Shown here one piece after another: positions 5,712 to 6,097 of a DNA stretch of 6,097 nt. The DNA lies in assembly GCA_002500765.1 (NCBI GenBank), contig DLSX01000137.1, positions 1 to 6,097 of the forward strand. The letters are read 5' to 3'. This DNA comes from Neorhizobium sp. UBA7851 (GTDB lineage Bacteria; Pseudomonadota; Alphaproteobacteria; Rhizobiales; Rhizobiaceae). A model generated the notes under the pieces. That model saw nothing but the letters and a program-made list of their open reading frames with translations. It made no database searches and had not been told where the DNA came from. The position numbers and the translations under genes are program-made. The stretch's first letter is position 1. Each line of letters opens with the position of its first letter.

Positions 5712-5735
5712 TCCCCGTGTTGAGACATTGGGGGA
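5711..5735 (+). promoter_or_regulatory. Hairpin that would sequester the lipoprotein ribosome binding site
   Basis: In the RNA, 5711-5720 (TTCCCCGTGT) can pair with 5725-5735 (ACATTGGGGGA): a ten-pair stem with two G-T wobbles, one bulged T (5728) and a TGAG tetraloop (5721-5724). The 3' arm contains the GGGGGA Shine-Dalgarno sequence (5730-5735), only 4 nt before the start codon at 5740. Such a fold could limit translation until opened by temperature, protein, small RNA or an upstream ribosome. The pairing is visible directly; a regulatory role is inference. Confidence 0.45.
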
Positions 5736-5739
5736 TGAC

Positions 5740-6097
5740 ATGAGGTTTTCTGTCTTTGCATTATCCGCATGCCTGCCGGTTCTGCTTGCTGGCTGTCTGG
5801 CCTTCACGCCGGAATATAACGAAGTGATCTTTGAAAAGCTCGGCGTGGTGGGCACCGAACTGACCAGGATAGAGACCCTGATCGAGACGCGCGCGCCGCA
5901 GCCCGTCGCCTATTCCAGCTTGGAGCCTCTTTATATTTCCGCTCTGGCTGCGGCGAAGGAAGCTCAGGATCTGGTGCGGAAAAGACCGGCCTATCTCAGG
6001 GGACAGCCGGCGGCCCACGCGGCCGAGCTGCACGCCAGGAACATCGAGGATTGCTGGCAGTCGATCGAATCGTCCAGAAACAGGCTCCCCCGCGGGG
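5740..6097 (+). CDS. Putative lipoprotein of unknown function (3' end beyond the window)
   Basis: An open frame from ATG 5740 continues without a stop to the right edge (119 full codons), so the gene is incomplete. The first 19 residues form a lipoprotein signal: MR, a hydrophobic core, then the lipobox LLAGC with the lipidated Cys19. The mature part is helical-looking and charged, with motifs such as VGTELTRIETLIETR (37-51) and a run rich in Ala, Glu and Lys (about 68-100), so an alpha-helical, perhaps coiled-coil, envelope protein is likely. Leu at +2 after the cysteine does not suggest inner-membrane retention if E. coli sorting rules apply. GGGGGA at 5730-5735 is the ribosome binding site and may be masked by a hairpin. 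I do not recognise the family. It lies downstream of zur in the same direction, but the AT-rich spacer suggests a separate unit. Confidence 0.7.
   Translation, partial: MRFSVFALSACLPVLLAGCLAFTPEYNEVIFEKLGVVGTELTRIETLIETRAPQPVAYSSLEPLYISALAAAKEAQDLVRKRPAYLRGQPAAHAAELHARNIEDCWQSIESSRNRLPRG

Noticed and set aside
5761..6033. A 90-codon minus-strand open frame at the right end.
   Set aside because: It opposes a plus-strand frame with a clear lipobox and ribosome binding site that is open to the window edge.

Overview
The window looks like chromosomal DNA of an alphaproteobacterium in the order Hyphomicrobiales, most likely Rhizobiaceae (Agrobacterium/Rhizobium-like). The grounds are the GC-rich coding sequence with AT-rich intergenic spacers, the znuA / znuCB-zur gene order, an RcnB-family periplasmic protein of rhizobial type, and an intergenic repeat (2300-2360) of a kind I recognise from Rhizobiaceae. 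This assignment is from memory of sequence style, not from a search.

Layout. Positions 1-109 are a leader with two similar GC-rich imperfect palindromes. Positions 110-1729 (+) encode a cytoplasmic glycoside hydrolase family 43 beta-xylosidase, probably the last gene of a xylo-oligosaccharide uptake operon that begins left of the window. Positions 1880-2242 (+) encode a small secreted RcnB-like protein. The gap 2243-2400 holds a strong 12-bp hairpin, oriented as a terminator for the gene on its right, and a dispersed palindromic repeat. Positions 2401-3393 (-) encode the periplasmic zinc-binding protein ZnuA. A 98-bp divergent promoter region (3394-3491) carries two palindromes that look like Zur operators. 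The (+) operon znuC (3492-4409), znuB (4402-5229) and zur (5226-5654) follows, with overlapping gene ends. A short AT-rich spacer and a hairpin that would cover the ribosome binding site precede an unidentified lipoprotein gene (5740 onward) that runs off the right edge.

The core is a complete high-affinity zinc uptake and control unit. ZnuA captures periplasmic Zn(II), ZnuB is the membrane channel, ZnuC supplies ATP energy, and Zur with bound zinc should repress both divergent transcripts through the shared intergenic operators. Histidine-rich metal-binding segments appear in ZnuA (internal loop), ZnuC (long C-terminal tail) and Zur (an enlarged loop beside the regulatory metal site). The ZnuC tail and Zur loop are the most distinctive protein features here.

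I see no wholly new system. The points most worth a second look are the paired Zur palindromes 22 bp apart, the ZnuC and Zur histidine elaborations, the ribosome-site-masking hairpin ahead of the lipoprotein, and the alternative folds of the intergenic repeat.
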